The notes under the pieces were generated by a model, which did not search any database, was not told the origin of the DNA, and saw only the letters and a program-made list of their open reading frames with translations. Both the position numbers and the translations under genes were made by a program. Of a stretch of DNA of 24,772 bases, positions 1 through 8,911 are shown one piece after another. This stretch comes from Neocallimastix lanati (nom. inval.) (Eukaryota; Neocallimastigomycota; Neocallimastigomycetes; Neocallimastigales; Neocallimastigaceae). Where the stretch lies: the NCBI GenBank assembly GCA_016946835.1, contig JACVTC010000477.1:1-24772 (forward strand), in the 5' to 3' direction. Each line of letters starts with the position of its first letter. Position 1 is the stretch's first letter.

Positions 1-604
1 TAATAATTAATCTATATTTTTTTTGTTTCTTTTAATTTAAAAATAGAAATAAAAAAAAAAAAATTTTTTTTATAATATTTATAAATATTAAAAATATATA
101 TAATATTAATAAACATTAATAAATATTTTTAGTTTATGATTTATTAAAAAAAAAAAAAAAAATTTTTATCAAAACTTTAAAACTTTTTTTCTTATCTTTC
201 ATTGATTTATTCATTTGTTATTTTTGACTGTTTCAATTATATCTTAATAGTAAAAGAAAAATGACTAAAATTTATTTTTCATTTCTTTATGGTTTTTTTT
301 TTTTTCATTTACACCATGAAAACCTTTATATTTATATTATTTTTATTTTCTTTTTTTTTAAAAAAAATAAGATAAAATAAAATAAAATAAATATTGAATG
401 TAACAATATAAAAGTACAAGTATATAAAATAAAATAAAAGTAACTTTTTTTTTCTCTTACCACCCTATTTATCACAATACCTATTTTATTAATCTATCTT
501 TATGAATAGATAGAAAAAAAAAAGTAATTTAACTAAAAATAATTAATCTTTAATTTAAATATATCTTTCTAATTAATATAAAAAATGTTTATTTAGAATA
601 CAAC

Positions 605-652
<48 letters not shown>

Positions 653-995
653 TCAACTATTATCTCCATTTTTTAATTTAACTATTTACTTTTAATTGAT
701 TAAATTAAGAATTATTTAATGTATATTTATATACCAAAAAAAAAAAAAAAAAATTTTTTTTTTTTACACAACACTAATTAGTATAATTATTTTTAATAAT
801 TTATTTATTTTAATTTTTATAAATTTAATACAAATTATAAATTTTTTATTTCATACTAATATTTACTATGTATCTCTATAGTATTAATAAATTTTTTTTC
901 TAAATTTCATTAATACAAATAAAATGAAATGAAATAATAAAAAAAATAATAATTATTATTATGAAATAAATATAAAAGTAATAATAATAATGATA

Positions 996-1034
<39 letters not shown>

Positions 1035-1206
1035 TCATTTTAATCATTTATTAGATTTTAAAAAATTAACAATAGTTTATATCCCATGATCCAGAAATTC
1101 ATTTCAATCATTTTTTTTTTCACATCATACTACCAATTTTGTTTTTATTTTCCTCAAAAGGAGAAGAAACAATAATATTTTTTTTAGTAATATTATTTTT
1201 CTTCAT
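1..1206. other. AT-rich intergenic region, no gene seen
   Basis: No ORF with coding character on either strand. The stretch holds A/T homopolymers (the longest is about 43 A at 608-650), AAAAT pentamers near 370-390 and a TA dinucleotide tract near 1003-1030. An inverted repeat AATAATATT (1171-1179) with AATATTATT (1189-1197) lies just downstream of the first paralog on its sense strand and could form a hairpin in its 3' UTR. In DNA this AT-rich such a stem may be chance. Confidence 0.6.
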
Positions 1207-1614
1207 TTATATAATTAACCTCCATTCAATTTTATATTTGAGCATTATCATGTTTAATAGTTTCAGATAAAACTCTTTGAGCAGATTGTTGTCTTGAAAT
1301 GGATTTAGCATCAAAACATACTTTAGCTCCTGGACGAGAAATAATACCATTTTTAAAGTCCATCCAAGATCTTGACTTGGAATAAACTCCTTAAAACCAT
1401 TCGCTTTTAACCATTTATTACATTCCGTGAATAAAGCATTGGCAAGATCTTGAGCACTAGGATTCATATTACCTTCACTCTTTATTTTATGAAGGACCAT
1501 TTCAGCATTTGGAAATGGCGTCTGTGGTTTAAAAACCATATTTTTACAGGAAGGTTCTCTTTTGAGTCTCATCATGGTTGGAATAGCATGACGATATTGA
1601 CGAGTAGAAGCCAT
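1207..1614 (-). pseudogene. Frameshifted copy 1 of the ~130-aa tandem paralog family
   Basis: Starts at the ATG at 1612-1614 (MASTRQYRHAIP...). It matches the other three copies up to residue 88 (GWTLK) and then leaves frame. Copy 2 has six T in the run just after ccA on the plus strand (5414-5419); here there are five (1350-1354), a one-base deletion. In the other frame the DNA still encodes the whole conserved C-terminus, ending at a TAA at 1232-1234, so the last residues of the open frame down to 1207 are not homologous. By eye it differs from copy 2 at only about ten bases over about 375, so the lesion is very recent or is a homopolymer sequencing error. Function unknown. The paired TTATCA promoter element is present about 490 bp upstream, so the copy may still be transcribed. 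Confidence 0.8.
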
Positions 1615-2098
1615 TTTATATATATATATGTATGTATTTTTTTTAAGATAATAATACTTTTAAATTTAAAATATAATTATTATTTAATTATAAATAGTAG
1701 CAATAATAGAAATAATAATAATAATATAATAATTTTGCTTTTATATATATATTATTTTATTAAATATAAGATAATTTTATTCTCCTTTTTTTTTAAAAAA
1801 AAAAATTTAATTATTCTTTTAAAAGAAATAATAATTTAATAAATGTTAAAATCACAGTGATTAAATTTTAAAAAGAAAAAGCTCTTCCTATTTATATAAT
1901 TTTTTTTTGTTTTCTTTTCATATCATTTTTAATATAAAAATCCTAAAAAAAAAAAAAAAAAGCAAATTTTTTAATTTAAATTAAATAAATTTTATAAATT
2001 TATTATATTAATATTTTGATAATATAAATTAATATTATATATAATATTTTTTAATATATGTATTAATACATTTTAATATATTGTTATCTATATATCCT

Positions 2099-2142
2099 CT
2101 TATCAAAAATTTTAATTTTATATATTCAACGTTATCAAAATT
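2099..2142 (-). promoter_or_regulatory. Paired TTATCA (GATA-type) upstream element of copy 1
   Basis: The plus strand has cTTATCAAAAATT with TTATCA at 2100-2105, then cAACGTTATCAAAAT with TTATCA at 2132-2137, spaced 32 bp. It lies 486 bp upstream of the copy-1 ATG. The same two-site arrangement occurs upstream of the other three copies, which is the evidence for function. TTATCA is the reverse complement of TGATAA, the general GATA-factor target; that a GATA factor binds here is inference. Confidence 0.5.
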
Positions 2143-4689
2143 TATTTAGAAAATATTAAACCAGTACTTTTTTTTTTTTTTAATAAAAAATAAAAAAATT
2201 ATTTATAGTTATAATTATTTATCAGTCTTTCACCTCATTTGAAAATTAAACTTATATATATTTGTAAATATATATAAAATAATAAAATTCAAGGATTAAT
2301 CTAATAATCTATAATTAAAACTAAACTATTTGATTTTTAAATCTAATTTAATTAATTATGTGGTTCTACTATTAATGATTAATGATAATGATTAAGAAAT
2401 TTTAATCATAATTAATAATTGATATAAGAAGAATATAGTTAAAGATATTATAATTAATAATAATTAAAATTAATAATTAAAATTAATAAATTTTTAGATA
2501 TACTATAATATAAAAGTATAAATTATAATAAATTTTTAGATATACTTTTATATTAAATATTTATATATTTATAATTATTTAGAAATTTAAATTCAAAACT
2601 TTAATTAGTAAGAATAGTAATTAATATATATTATGTCATAGTATATATCTTATATATATAATATTTGATAAAGCCTTTCTCCAGACTAAATAATAGCAAT
2701 ATTGATTATTCAAATAATTGAAATGAACAATAAAATAAAAAAAGGAAAAAAAAAAAAAGCTTCTTAACTATCTAAATATAACAATTTTTCTATCAATAAA
2801 TGAAGTTTAATATAGCGTAATATAAAAAAAAAAAAAGAAGTAAATAACTAAATATAAATTAATAAAATTAAAAATAAATATAAATGTATATAAATATTTA
2901 TTGAATAAAGAATAAAAACTTTTTTTTTCCTTCTTCTGTCATTATTTTTATGTGTTGAAAAAAATAAAATAAAATAAAATAAAAATTCATTTAAATTTTT
3001 TCAATAATATTAATAATATATTATAATAAATAAAAATATTAATATTTACATAAATTTTTTTTTTTTTATTATTAAAAATAACTTTAGATTAATTATTACC
3101 ATATTTGGTAACTTTTATATATATAAATAAAATTACCACATGAATTTTATTTTTTTTTTTTTTTATTTTTAAACTTTTTGAATATTATATAAATAGCCGC
3201 AATGATCAATACCGCAATATTTCATTTTAATTTATAATTAATTATTTTTTTTTTATGTTATTTATACATATATATATATATACGTAAAGTTCTAATATTA
3301 AAAATTAAAAAAAAAAAAAAAAAAAAAAAACAATAAAAGATAATTTATTGAAAAAAAAATTATAATAGATTTTTCATATTTATTATTAATAGGTAGAAAG
3401 AATAAATATATATATATATTTTTTATTCTTTAATTTATTTTACCAAAATAACCATTTAACATTTATTCCTAAGTAAATAAATACTCAATAAAAAGAAGTA
3501 ATTTAATTTGAAAAATTACTTTTCATCACCCATCTATTAATGAGTCTTTTAAAATTTACCTCCTTTTCATTACTTATTTTTAATAATTCTATTCAACAAA
3601 TTTATATTTGTATCTTTATTATTTATATATATATATAATTTGTTAATATATGAGCATTGATATCACAATATATTGCGATTTTTAGTTAACTCTTATCAAA
3701 TTAGTTAAAAATATTAATGTTTTCCATTTTCATAATAAATTATTATTAGTATTATATATTAAAATTGGTCGGGTAATCGTCCATTCATTCAATAAATACT
3801 ACGGCTACTACAACCAATAATACTAATAGTAATAATATATATTAATTATAAGTTAGTGGTTGAATAGTATAAATTTTTTTTAATTATAAATATTATAATT
3901 ATAATTAGTATAATTTTTTTTAATTGTATATAATTATAATTATAATTTTAATTTTTTTTTTTTTTTTAATTATATAATTAATTATAATTATTATACTAAA
4001 AAATAAACAATAAAATTATAAAATAATTATTATAAAAAGCATAATTAATGTATATATATCAAAATAGAATAATAAATAATAAATAATAAATAATAATTAT
4101 TATTATTATAGTTTTTAATATAAAACTATTATAATTACCCAAAAAAAAAAAAATTTTTTTTCATTTTTTTTATCGATAGAGCAGCTCTTTGACTACCTAA
4201 TAATTTATTTATATTTTAAATTTATTTTATTTTATATTTTATTTTATTTTATTATTTTATAATTATTTATATATATATATTTTTTTTTTTTTTTTTTGAT
4301 TTGAAATGCAAATAAAACGAATTAACTTATGAAATGTTTTGACTTATTATTAATAAATTAAAAAAAAAAAAAAAGTTATATAACATGAAAAATAAAACAA
4401 AATAAATTAAAATAAAAATTAAAATATAAATAATTTAAAAAAAAAAAAAAAAAAAAAATAATCTTTCATAATTAATATAAATTAATTAGATTCTTTTAAA
4501 ATTAAAAATAAAATAATAATTATAATAATAACAATAGTATTAATAGACTTATTTATTAATACAATACTTTTTATTGCTACCATATTAATATAATTTTAAA
4601 ATTAATAAAATTTTAGACACAAGAAAACAAATATTAACTAATTCTTTTGTTTTATTTTATTACTTTTTTAAATTATTTATTTTATTATA

Positions 4690-4865
4690 AGTATTATTAT
4701 TTTATAAATTATTTTCTTTTTTTTTTATTTTATTATTTATTATTTTATTATTTATTATTTATTATTTTATTATTTAATTATTTAATTATTTAATTATTTT
4801 ATTATTTTATTATTTTATTATTTTATTATTTTATTATCTATTATCTATTATCTATTATTTATTAT
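4690..4865. repeat. TTATT/TTTATTA minisatellite
   Basis: Drifting short tandem units: TATTTTATTATT at the start, then TATTTAAT units, several TATTTTAT units, three TATCTAT units and TATTTATT at the end. A succession of variant units is typical of replication slippage followed by local homogenisation. No coding content. Confidence 0.75.
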
Positions 4866-5295
4866 TTTTTTTAAAATTCTCTATTTATGTACAATTTATT
4901 CAATAATTTTATTTAAGTTTATTATCTATAAAATAAAAATTCAAAAATTTAGACTTTTTTTTTTTTTTACAGAAAAAAATTTCATTAATAATTAATGAAA
5001 TAAAAAAATATTTAATAATGATATAATAATGAAATATTATATAAGTAATATATATATATATATATAACCCAATTTCTATTTCCATTAATTATTATTAAAA
5101 ATTAATAATAACTTATTTATGCCCATTTTTTTTTCTTCCTTACTGATAATTCCAATTGATAAAATCAATATATTTTTAAATTAAATATATTATTTATCAA
5201 TATATATATATATGAAAACCCCATTCTCTATGTTTTTTTTTTTTTTTTTTTCTTTTTTTCTTTTTTTAATTTTTACTTAATTAATTAAAATCAAT

Positions 5296-5688
5296 TTATA
5301 TTTGAGCATTATTATGTTTAATAGTTTCAGATAAAACTCTTTGAGCAGATTGTTGTCTTGAAATGGATTTAGCATCAAAACATACTTTAGCTCCTGGACG
5401 AGAAATAATACCATTTTTTAAAGTCCATCCAAGATCTTGACTTGGAATAAACTCCTTAAAACCGTTCGCTTTTAACCATTTATTACATTCCTTGAATAAA
5501 GCATTGGCAAGATCTTTAGCACTAGGATTCATATTACCTTCACTCTTTATTTTATGAAGGACCGTTTCAGCATTTGGAAATGGTGTCTGTGGTTTAAAAA
5601 CCATATTTTTACAAGAAGGTTCTCTTTTGAGTCTCATCATGGTTGGAATAGCATGACGATATTGACGAGTAGCAGTAGTAGCAGACAT
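5296..5688 (-). CDS. Copy 2 of the ~130-aa tandem paralog family, unknown function
   Basis: An intact 130-aa ORF from the ATG at 5686-5688 to the TAA at 5296-5298. I do not recognise the family. The short Ser/Thr/Ala-rich N-terminus (residues 1-9) varies between copies. Residues 10-41 (YRHAIPTMMRLKREPSC... to ...FPNAE) are invariant in all four copies and are basic, with one conserved Cys at 26. Residues 56-76 suit an amphipathic helix ending in NKWLKANG. Residues 78-91 (KEFIPSQ[DN]LGWTLK), the SRPGAK motif and 104-114 (FDAKSISRQQS) are almost unchanged, and the end (residues 115-125) is probably helical. No signal peptide, membrane segment or catalytic motif is visible, so a small soluble, probably nuclear or cytosolic basic protein is likely. 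Between copies most base changes are silent, indicating purifying selection. The retrotransposon lies about 700 bp upstream in the same orientation. Confidence 0.85.
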   Translation of the reverse strand: MSATTATRQYRHAIPTMMRLKREPSCKNMVFKPQTPFPNAETVLHKIKSEGNMNPSAKDLANALFKECNKWLKANGFKEFIPSQDLGWTLKNGIISRPGAKVCFDAKSISRQQSAQRVLSETIKHNNAQI

Positions 5689-6387
5689 TTTTCTTTTTTT
5701 TTTTTTTTATTTAAAAATATTTAAAGTTGTTTTTTATTTCTTAAAATGAAATTATTATAAAATTTACGAAATGAAGAGCACAAAAAATTTTTTATTTTTT
5801 AATAATACACTTTTAAAATTTAAAAAAAAATAAAATAAAAGTTATATTGAATTATGCTTGTTAATTATATAATATTGATTGATATTTTACTTTTTGAAGA
5901 AAAACTACTTTGTATTTATATTAATATTCATATATATATATATATTTTATAAATTTCTTAATATATATATATTTATATGATTATCATATATTAATATATT
6001 AGTTATCAATATATATAAATATATTACAATAAATGATAATTAGATTATAATTTAAATTGAATTCTTATCAAAAATTTTTTATTGGATATGACAAGTCCTT
6101 ATCAATTTTCTATATGATTTATAATATTACTTTTTTTTAAAAATAAATATTAATTATATATAATAGATTATATAAATAATTATTATCAAATCTCAAATGC
6201 CTACTACAAAACTAAAATATATATTAATTAAAGGGTTAATCTGTTTATCTATGAGTTTAAATAATAATAATAATAAAAATAATAAAAATTATCTATAGAT
6301 ATTATAACCCTTGAATATCTTCATTAAGCTAAGAAACAAGTACAGATAAAGTAATAAATAAATTTAATATATAATTATCGAAAGTTA
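5689..6387. other. Upstream region of copy 2, up to the retrotransposon
   Basis: Non-coding. It contains the copy-2 paired TTATCA element (6063-6110) and an inverted repeat AAGGGTTA (6231-6238) with TAACCCTT (6305-6312) enclosing an AAT/AAAAT-rich loop. It ends at the target-site duplication of the retrotransposon, so the original upstream region has been cut about 700 bp from the start codon. Confidence 0.55.
6063..6110 (-). promoter_or_regulatory. Paired TTATCA (GATA-type) upstream element of copy 2
   Basis: The plus strand has cTTATCAAAAATTTT with TTATCA at 6065-6070, then agtccTTATCAATTTT with TTATCA at 6099-6104, spaced 34 bp. It is 377 bp upstream of the ATG. The proximal site matches copies 1 and 3 over 12 bases. 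The distal site lacks the AACG prefix seen in copies 1, 3 and 4. Confidence 0.45.
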
Positions 6388-6392
6388 AATAA
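6388..6392. repeat. Target-site duplication AATAA, left copy
   Basis: AATAA directly precedes the TGTT that opens the left LTR, and the same five bases follow the CA that closes the right LTR at 12919-12923. Five bases is the usual duplication for copia-type integrases. In DNA this AT-rich the match is weak alone, but it sits exactly at both LTR ends. Confidence 0.8.
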
Positions 6393-6580
6393 TGTTAAAA
6401 ATTTAATTTATTAATATATAAAAATAAAGAAAACAAACACTCGAACGTACAAAACTCAATTAAACAATTGGGTTTATGAAATAATAATTTTATTAATAAA
6501 TATTAAAATAATATATCTACATTAAACAATGTAAATTTTTATATAAAAACTTCAAAAATCAATTAAAAAATAGAAAAGAC

Positions 6581-6632
<52 letters not shown>

Positions 6633-6740
6633 CTGGTTTATAATAAAATATTAATAATTACTAAATAAATACATTTTACATTGATATTTGTACTACATAT
6701 TATTTATTTTTTAATATTAAATGTATTTATTAATTTCACA
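6393..6740 (-). repeat. 3' LTR of the copia element (left copy)
   Basis: 348 bp, beginning TGTTAAAAATTT and ending ATTTCACA on the plus strand. It aligns along its whole length with 12585-12918. Visible differences are an A-run indel near the start, small A/T-run changes near 6532-6546 and 6579-6584, a T tract of 48 (6585-6632) against 37 in the other LTR, and one extra A near the end. The ends form a short imperfect inverted repeat (TGTTAAAAT with ATTTCACA). Confidence 0.95.
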
Positions 6741-6748
6741 TTCCCCCT
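6741..6748 (-). other. Polypurine tract
   Basis: The minus strand reads AGGGGGAA directly before the TGTGAAAT that opens the 3' LTR. It is the only run of five G in its neighbourhood. This is the expected position and composition of the RNase H-resistant primer for plus-strand DNA synthesis. Confidence 0.9.
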
Positions 6749-6760
6749 AATTATTAATTT

Positions 6761-6940
6761 TTATTTATATTTGTATAATAAACTATTTCTAAAATTTTGC
6801 ATTTTATATTTATTTAAAAATTTCGTCAGACCATCTGCTTTATTATTCTTTGATTCTATGTATTCAAGTTCTACTTTTTTTTCCTTTATTAATTCTCTGA
6901 TTTTATGATATTTAATGTCAATGTGTTTTGATCTTGGGTT
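6761..6940 (-). pseudogene. pol: RNase H C-terminal end of pol, out of frame with the RT segment
   Basis: After the RT/RNase H frame meets TAA at 6940-6942, an adjacent frame continues with NPRSKHIDIKYHKIREL, then VELEYIESKNNKADGLTK, to TAA at 6761-6763. This is the standard copia RNase H tail (x-SKHIDI-x-YH-x-IRE ... ADxLTK). It shows a small indel (one base missing or two extra) near 6930-6945 rather than a true C-terminus at 6940. The stop lies 13 bp before the polypurine tract, so this is the natural end of Pol. Confidence 0.85.
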
Positions 6941-8231
6941 TATTGTATTATTTCAGCGTTATATATTGCTGCTTGATTGTCAATGTAAATTTTTATGCAT
7001 TCTCTTTGATCCTTTATTTCTCCTAAAATGTTTCTATACCATAAAGCTTGTTTCGCACATTCACATAGTCCATAATATTCGGCTTCTGCGGTGGAGGTAG
7101 CTACACACTTTTGAAGCTTTGAGTACCAACTAGTTGGACCTGAACCCATAAAATAGATAAAACCTGTCGTAGACCTTCTCGTTTCTTTATCATTAGCATA
7201 ATCTGAATCGACATACGTTTTTAGACATTTTTCTCCATTAAATAAAATACCGTAATATTTTGCTCCTTTTAAATATCTGAATATTTGTATTACGTTTTTC
7301 CAATCTTTTACCTTTGGTTCTTTGCAATGTTGAGCTACTCTATTCACAGAAAACATAATATCTGGTCTTGTACAGATAGCCAAATATATTAAACTTCCTA
7401 CGGCGGACCTATACGTTGTTGGATCAAATAATTCTTCATCATCTTCTTTATCAGATAAACTTGGTTCGGTAGTTCCTATTTCTTTACAATCTTTTAGTCC
7501 AAATTTTTCGAGTATGTCTTCCAAATATCTTTCTTGATGTAAAAGGTAACCATTAGGAATCCTTTCTATTTTTATACCTATAATAAAATTTGCTTTACCA
7601 ATATCAGTTACAGAGTATTTTTCTTTAATTAGTCTTACTGTTTTATTAATTTCATCATCTTTACCTGTAATTAATAAATCATCTACGTATACTCCTATAA
7701 CACACACGAGTTTATTATCTTTTTTCTTAATAAAAATACACGGTTCACTGACTAATTCATAGAATCCCAAATGTTTTAAAGTAGTACTAATATTATTATT
7801 CCATTCTCTTGCAGCCTGTTTTAGTCCATATAAAGCCTTTTGTAACTTAAAATATCCTTTTCCAAAATTTGGATCTCCTTCAGGTATCTTCATAAAAATG
7901 TCTTCCTTCAAATCGGCATATAGATAAGCTGCCTTTATATCCATTTGGTGAATGTTAAAATTGTTTTCTGCAGCAATAGATATTATTATTCTTAATGAAT
8001 CCTGCTTTAGTGTTGGTGAAAAAGTTTCTTTATAATCTTCTCCATATTCCTGGGTATAACCTCTTGCTACTAGCCTTGCTTTATATTTATCGATTTTTCC
8101 TTCACTATCTCTTTTAATTTTGAAAACCCACCTGGAATCGATTATATTAGCGCCTTCAGGAACCTTTTCAATCTTTTTAAATACTTTCCTTTCTTTCATA
8201 TTATTTAATTCGTTTTCTATAGCACTTATCC
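6940..8231 (-). pseudogene. pol: Reverse transcriptase and RNase H segment of copia Pol
   Basis: The open frame has its first ATG at 8199, but homology begins upstream at W-I-S-A-I-E-N-E-L-N-N (about 8231), so that ATG is internal. Numbering from the 8199 Met: RT catalytic Asp in QMDIKAAYL (D87), polymerase motif YVDD (171-174), fingers motif KARLVARGYTQ (40-50) and KALYGLKQAAREW (121-133). RNase H acidic residues are visible as YVDSDYAND (D331), TSTAEAEY (E374) and IYIDNQAAI (D407). All catalytic residues are intact. The segment would convert element RNA to DNA in virus-like particles. It is joined to the upstream pol frame only across a one-base insertion in a T6 run at 8233-8238. Confidence 0.93.
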
Positions 8232-8911
8232 ATTTTTTCTTTGTCTTTTCTTTTGAAGATTTCCATATATGAATTTGGTTCTCTGATTTGGTTAATTGTC
8301 GTTAAACATTCCCTTTTTCTCTTATTACTGTTCTCTTGTATTTCTCCTCTATAGTCACTTACGTTAATTCCTTCCACATTTTCCTCTACATTTGTATTTA
8401 CATTAGCATTTTTATTTAAACTTTTAACCTTTCTTTTTCCTTCATGCATTATTGTTTCATATTCTCTACTTTTATTTTTATTAAAATTTAGCGAATCATT
8501 ATTAATTATTTTAAACTTCTCAAAATTTTTATTATTGTCCATTTTTGATTCATTAATTTTATTTTTTGAATTAATTAAATTATTTTTTAATTTATACGAT
8601 TTTAATAAATTTTTATCTTTTGAAAATTTTTTATTGTCTTTATTTTTAAAAGTTAAATGTAAATTAGATTTTTGATTATTTTCTGAATAATTATTTTTTA
8701 TATTAATTTTATATTTATTTATAACTTCTACATGATTTTTTTTAGGATTTTTATCAAACTTTACAGGATTTTTGTCAGGATTTTCAGGATTTTTGTTTTC
8801 AATTATTTTGTTTTCAGGATATATTTGATTCATTAGGTTTGTATTATTTTTCGTATTATTTGTTTTTATTTTTATTTCCCTTGAATTCTTATTTTTTAAT
8901 TTTGAATTGCT
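8201..8911 (-). pseudogene. pol: C-terminal part of the Asn/Lys-rich Pol linker, after an in-frame stop
   Basis: This continues the frame of the 8912-11632 ORF after the single TAA at 8912-8914. The first ATG is at 8831-8833, but the frame is open from the stop. Composition is mostly Asn, Lys, Glu and Ser, with short N-P repeats (PENPDKNP...). It ends in EPNSYMEIFKRKDKEK, the usual lead into copia RT, then shifts frame within the A6/T6 run at 8233-8238, giving a spurious end and a stop at 8201. It is best read as linker between integrase and RT, not a separate gene. Confidence 0.8.

Larger units (their letters stand above)
1615..5295. other. AT-rich intergenic region between copies 1 and 2
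   Basis: No ORF with coding character. It holds the copy-1 upstream element (2099-2142), many A/T runs (for example 3305-3330, 4437-4459), TA tracts, a TTATT/TTTATTA minisatellite at about 4690-4865, and an imperfect inverted repeat at 3739-3836. The somewhat G/C-richer patches at 3764-3815 and 4168-4200 show no tRNA or protein signature. Confidence 0.55.

Noticed and set aside
1450-1839. Plus-strand ORF antisense to copy 1
   Set aside because: It shadows the paralog; its similarity to the 19039-19248 plus-strand frame follows from conserved sense coding, and its tail is low-complexity.
3764-3818. Possible tRNA gene in the G/C-richer patch
   Set aside because: No T-loop consensus, acceptor pairing or anticodon arm could be laid out.
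6681-7100. Two short plus-strand ORFs at the pol 3' end
   Set aside because: They overlap RNase H coding sequence and the 3' LTR on the opposite strand, with no domain or coding signature of their own.
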